From positions 340,001 to 380,000 of the forward strand of contig WBZZ01005803.1 in the NCBI GenBank assembly GCA_019918135.1: a stretch of DNA of 40,000 nt. Reading direction: 5' to 3'. The notes below the pieces were generated by a model. That model had not been told where the DNA came from. It did no database searches and saw nothing but the letters and a program-made list of their open reading frames with translations. Below are positions 36,041-40,000 of this stretch, piece by piece (the stretch's first letter is position 1; every line of letters starts with the position of its first letter). Source of the stretch: Paulinella micropora. Its lineage: Eukaryota > Cercozoa > Imbricatea > Euglyphida > Paulinellidae. The position numbers and the translations under genes were made by a program.

Positions 36041-37612
36041 TGTCATGGGAAAATTGCAAGCACCAGACCTTTCATACACGCTGGGAGTGTCCACGCCGGG
36101 AACGGCTTCCATACCGTCATTATGGCTGGAGCTGTTGCAGGTTTGAGTCGCCAAACTAGGGTCAGCAGTAAGTGTTCGTTTCAGCCAATCAGACGTCGGC
36201 TTCTTCCTGTGCATTTTGTCTGTAGTACTTTTCCTATTATTGAAGCAAAAGAATAATATTGGTGTCATGGGATAATTGCATGCATCAGACCGTTCATACA
36301 CGCTGGGAGTGGCCGTGCTGGGAACGGCTTCCATACCGTCAATATCGTTGGAGCTGTGAGTTTGAGTCGCCAAACTAGCGTCAGCAGTAAGTGTTCGTTT
36401 CAGCCATTTGGGCGTCGGCTTCTTCCTGCGCATTTGGTCCGTGGTACTTTTCCTATTATTGAAGCACAAGAATAATATTCGTGTCATGGGATAATGGCAA
36501 AGCATCAGACCGTTCATACACGCTGGGAGTGTCAACGCTGGGAACGGCTTCCATACCGTCATTATGGCTGGAGCTGTTGCGGGTTTGAGTCGCCAAACTA
36601 GCGTCAGCAGTAAGTGTTCGTTTCAGCCACTTGGACGTCACTTTCTTCCTGTGCATTTTGTCCGTGGTACTTTTCCTATTATTGAAACAGAATATCATAT
36701 TGGTGTCATGAGAAATTGTAAGCATCAGACCGTTCATAATCTGGAGGCGTTGGCTGTGACGAGAGACCGGTCGCCACCCCTTGCAATATCTGCCTGTACA
36801 GTGAGGTGGACGAGTAACGAGTCAGTGTTGGCGCGTGCTCATCGCCTTGAGATGCTGATCGTTCTCCTTCCTCCCTTAAAGAAGAATGGCGAGGAAATGA
36901 CAGTGACGTCGAGCTTTGACCATCAGATGCCTTCGATGACGATCTGCTAGATCCTGTATACGACCCTTCTTTTGATGAACGCATTTTCTTTTCTTCTGTT
37001 GTGGATGACATCTCTTGCTTGTCTGCCGGCTTTTTTGTCTTGGCAGGCTTGCGTTGTGTAGGAGCTTTGCTGGCTCGAGCCGACCAGTCGAGCCCCAGAA
37101 ATGAGTTGGAAGTGGAAGGTTGCGCCCGAGCTGCCTTGTCCAGAGGCGGCGGCACAGAAATCATAAAAGAACGCCTCCGACGATGTCGAGTCTCATTTTT
37201 GGTTTTCGTTGCAACCTTGTCCGAGCTGAGGGAGATTGTGTTCATCAAAATGGCTGCGACCTAGAATCCAGAAGCACATGAAATACTGAGACAAAAGGAA
37301 CGCTTTTGCTAGGTCGAGGGGCAGATGTACAGAGAACAGGGACAAGAGAGATGTGAGAAGAGGTGATTGCGGTACTTGAAGCGAAATGTCAACGTCCGGT
37401 TTCTCGATTTCAATGCTTATTGTGCCATCTATCACACCACGCACGAAACTATATCTGTACTCCATCTGGTTGACGAAATCAGAAGCTCCTTTTTTCTGAC
37501 ATTAGTCGATATCTCATCAGTTGATCTCTTCACTTACTCCACGGAGTGAACCAAGGCCACTTGAGGTGTCACTGACCCTCCCTTGGACTTGGTTTTTTGA
37601 AATGGGTGCCAT
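35348..37612 (-). CDS. Intron-containing host gene with tandemly duplicated exons
   Basis: I propose eight coding exons: 37612-37538, 37465-37376, 37260-36731, 36675-36511, 36452-36291, 36233-36069, 35990-35781, 35711-35348. All introns are GT...AG, and the joined length is 1,761 nt, 586 codons plus stop, in phase at every junction. The predicted protein starts MAPISKNQVQGRV, has a short exon MEYRYSFVRGVIDG, a Ser/Lys/Arg-rich region (RHRRRRSF, KKPADKQEM), then four related exons of ~55-70 residues (consensus RKSTTDKMHRKKPTSDWLKR), and a Pro-rich tail with a nine-Asp run. I do not recognise a family and see no signal peptide or membrane segment. It is probably an intrinsically disordered phosphoprotein-like product. 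The first two exons are less certain than the rest; a weak donor (CAA/GTACCG) ends exon 2. Confidence 0.6.
35781..36675 (-). repeat. Four tandem copies of an exon-intron unit (~220-240 bp)
   Basis: The unit is one 162-165-nt exon plus an intron of 55-78 nt (GTCTGATGC...CAATAATAG). The exons at 36675-36511, 36452-36291 and 36233-36069 are close copies; the fourth, 35990-35781, diverges after its first third. One intron has grown through a (TA)n microsatellite (36008-36037). Confidence 0.8.
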
Positions 37613-37843
37613 CTGTCGACAGACAGAGAATTAGGGGATGGTGTGGGTGTGCTGGGCCCGTGGTGGGGTGCCTTATGTGTGCCTAGCCATACGCCTATAA
37701 GTCACATGCCGAAATAGCGACGGGACGGGAAGCACAATCCTGTTCCCTCAGGGTGCCCTTTCTCGCTTGTTGAGGACCCAGTAAGCAGATGGAGTTTCGA
37801 GACTGTTCGACAGTCTAGTATAAACCGACAGAGCACTGTGGGT

Positions 37844-37849
37844 TTTATT
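37844..37849 (-). terminator. Polyadenylation signal AATAAA
   Basis: AATAAA on the minus strand, about 100 nt after the TAG at 37949 that would end the upstream host gene and ~230 bp before the start of the next gene. Confidence 0.5.
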
Positions 37850-37948
37850 CCGGGCTAATATCAACATTTAGACGATGCAGAAGAGCCAGAAAAGGGATGA
37901 GGGAACCAACAAAGTAAAACAGCAAGAAAAGAGGGGAAAAGGAAAGAG

Positions 37949-39485
37949 CTAAACAAAAGAAGGAAGGAAAAAAACGAAGTGAAGGAAGATCGAAAGAAGA
38001 AAGCAAGAAACGAAAGTGACATTGGGAGATTGGGAGATGGTACCGGCCGTCCCAGTGATCTCTGGTGCATTTAGGGCTTCCATCTGAGTGTGCTGGCTGC
38101 TCTCCGTCTGAGTGCTCTTTCTGTTGAATGAAGCTAACAAACAAGGAAACGTAGGAGCTTTACGTGCAACTTTCCAAATTTGTCATTCTATTCTTCTGTC
38201 TCTGTGTACTCTGAGGAACATAACACGAACAGCCAAAGAAAGGCACACATAAGGCACACACACAAGGGCATATGTTCGGGTATATCTATGCCCTTTACAA
38301 TGCCTCTGAGACCTGTATCTCGACTGCGCTGTGAACGCCGAAAGAACCTTTCTTTCTGTTGTGAACGCTGAAAGAACCTGTCAACGCCGAAAGAGGGGCT
38401 TGCGGTGGAGGACGATCTTACAGGGGGCGCCAAGGTTTTTAAGGGGGGTGCATTGGGGACGACTGAAGCCTGCTTATACTCCGGAAACTGTGAGTCTGCA
38501 CTGCCATTAGAATTAAGGTGTTCTGTCGGCATCAAGGAGCGTCGCTGGTTCATGGAGTCGGGTAGATTCTCAACGTTAGAGGGACTTGGTAAGGCCTAGT
38601 AAACAAGAAAGAACAAGAAAGAATATCACATTTTTCAAAGGTTGCTACATCTCTAGGCACTTACCAAACTGGAGGCGGCTGGAGAAGAAACCACAGCAAC
38701 CACCTACGGATTACATGAGGCGGAAAGTGTCCTCGTTGAACAGTCCAAGTTTGAAATGATTCATGATGCAAAGGGCTATGAAAAGCTCGATGAAAGAGGA
38801 AAAAAACAATAGAAAGAAATTCGCTTGGAGAGAAAACTACCTCAGGCTCCGTTGTACGCGGAGACAAAGCTTCAGAAATGGAAGCATGTTGGAGATGTCT
38901 AGGCTCAATTGCAATTGGAGAATATTCGGAGATGGATGCCTGGCTTAGAAGTCGAGCCTCAATTGTAATTGCAGACAAGTCGTCAGACATGGAAGCAAGT
39001 TCCAGATGTCTAGCGTTGATCATTGAAGGTGGAGTCAATGCGTAAGATATGGAAGCATGTTCGAGATGTCTAGCGTTGATAATTGTAGGTGGAGTCAAAG
39101 TCAATTCGCAAGACATGGAAGCATGTTCGACATGTCCAGCCGTAATTGTAGGTAGAGACAATTTGTCAGAGATGGAAGCATGACGGAGGTGACTAGAAGC
39201 CTGGCCTTCGCTGTGAACACTCCCAGGAACACTGCCGGGACTCTCCAGCTCGTCGTTCTGAAAGACAAGAAATATATACATTACAACCCGACACTCATAG
39301 ATAAAGGAACAGATTTGCAGAGATGTGGATATGGGAAGGAAGCTGACTTTGTGATGCTTGTCGTCGGTCATGTAGCTTTCGCTAGTGACTTTGTGCTGCT
39401 TATCATCGGCCATGTAGCTTTCACTGATGTCCTTGCGCAGATTGCAACTGCCGTGGGGCGATACTGACGCTGACAAGAAAAATGA

Positions 39486-39553
<68 letters not shown>

Positions 39554-39655
39554 GCACGAAAGAATAAGAACAAAAAGTGAAGGAGAGATGATCTCAATGA
39601 AATAATTATCGAACTCAAACATGTAGAAATATAGGTAGACAAAAAAACAAAAAAA

Positions 39656-39706
<51 letters not shown>

Positions 39707-39858
39707 CAACACTTATATTCACCAGTAGGCTTTGGGACGGCGGCCTTGGGTACGGCTTCGTTTTTGGAGACGGAGAGGATGACCAGCACCACACCGATGA
39801 GCGACGAGGCCACCAGCCAGCAAACGTTAAAGAATATGTATTCATATTGCATCGCAGC
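37949..39858 (-). CDS. Intron-containing host gene, membrane protein with Ser-rich tail (5'-partial)
   Basis: Proposed exons: 39858-39723, 39469-39348, 39257-38841, 38703-38665, 38595-38313 and 38133-37949. The joined length of 1,182 nt is divisible by three and ends in TAG. The first exon follows a good acceptor (GTGTCTTACAG), so more exons may lie beyond the window. It encodes one membrane helix (FFNVCWLVASSLIGVVLVIL). Exon 2 has a duplicated SESYM(A/T)DDK(Q/H)HK. Exon 3 holds about six imperfect ~20-residue repeats around RHLEHASIS. Later exons are Ser/Arg-rich (RFFQRSQQKERFFRRSQRS). It looks like the membrane and cytoplasmic part of a single-pass receptor or adaptor; no family recognised. 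Exon 4 and the last exon's end are the least certain. Confidence 0.55.
39489..39552. repeat. Poly(A) tract in an intron
   Basis: About 64 consecutive A (T on the gene strand) within the first intron of the minus-strand gene. Poly-Phe/Lys frames across it are artefacts. Confidence 0.9.
39657..39705. repeat. Second poly(A) tract in the same intron
   Basis: About 49 consecutive A, preceded by ACAAAAAAACAAAAAAAC-like sequence. The pair could be tails of retroposed sequence on the plus strand, or simple expansion. Confidence 0.85.
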
Positions 39859-40000
39859 CTGTAAGACACAAAATGCATGATCGGTTGAGAATTCTGCAGC
39901 ACAGATACCCTTGCAAAAAAAACTGATCTTTTCTTTCGTTTGTAGAAGGGTGTATGTTTTTCTTTGAATTACTTGCACACGTGCTGAAACGAGAAATTTG

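Noticed and set aside
38661..39712. Poly-Phe proteins
   Set aside because: They arise from poly(A) tracts in an intron; the exon model with GT-AG boundaries explains the flanking coding segments better.

Overview
The window is nuclear DNA of a eukaryote. It has spliceosomal introns of about 55-80 nt, tRNA-derived SINEs, a Ty3/Gypsy-type retroelement and many microsatellites. In its middle lies a block of large-DNA-virus-type replication genes with no introns and visibly higher GC. I cannot name the host; compact introns plus Gypsy and SINE elements fit a small-genome animal or another compact eukaryote.

Layout. 1-2132: head-to-tail retroposons separated by (TTA)n arrays. 2133-5000: few or no genes, a TAGG microsatellite, and palindromic AGTAACGG elements, one carrying a SINE. 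5005-11844: degraded virus-like gene pieces between foldback repeats, with one intact nuclease gene (5793-6875, minus) and one unknown ORF (11284-11844). 11965-13086: two families of tandem hairpin repeats. 13115-28325: the viral replication module, two near-identical inverted arms (14559-18055 and 24786-28325, about 3.5 kb each) around a 6.7 kb unique centre. 28326-33277 (minus): a Gypsy-like retroelement cut off inside its reverse transcriptase exactly where the right arm ends. 33278-35347: no gene, possibly its LTR. 35348-39858 (minus): two intron-containing host-type genes.

The module. Each arm carries a primase-helicase gene, a DEDDh exonuclease gene and a MYND zinc-finger gene, plus the last ~47 codons of a UL9-like helicase. 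The centre carries a zinc-finger/nuclease protein, a Cys-repeat/nuclease protein, a family B DNA polymerase and the full UL9-like helicase. Together these supply primer synthesis, unwinding, polymerisation, 3'-5' exonuclease activity and DNA cleavage. I see no capsid protein, packaging ATPase, capsid protease or integrase. The outer left end carries tandem hairpins, so the arms may be terminal inverted repeats of a linear viral or plasmid-like genome. Exonuclease, primase and polymerase contain frame breaks; those in the arms are shared by both copies. The UL9-like helicase, both central nuclease genes and MYND are open. The module is either a recently endogenised, lightly decayed element or one that uses recoding. 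A short AT-rich motif recurs upstream of at least five of its genes, and an identical 64-nt block precedes two others.
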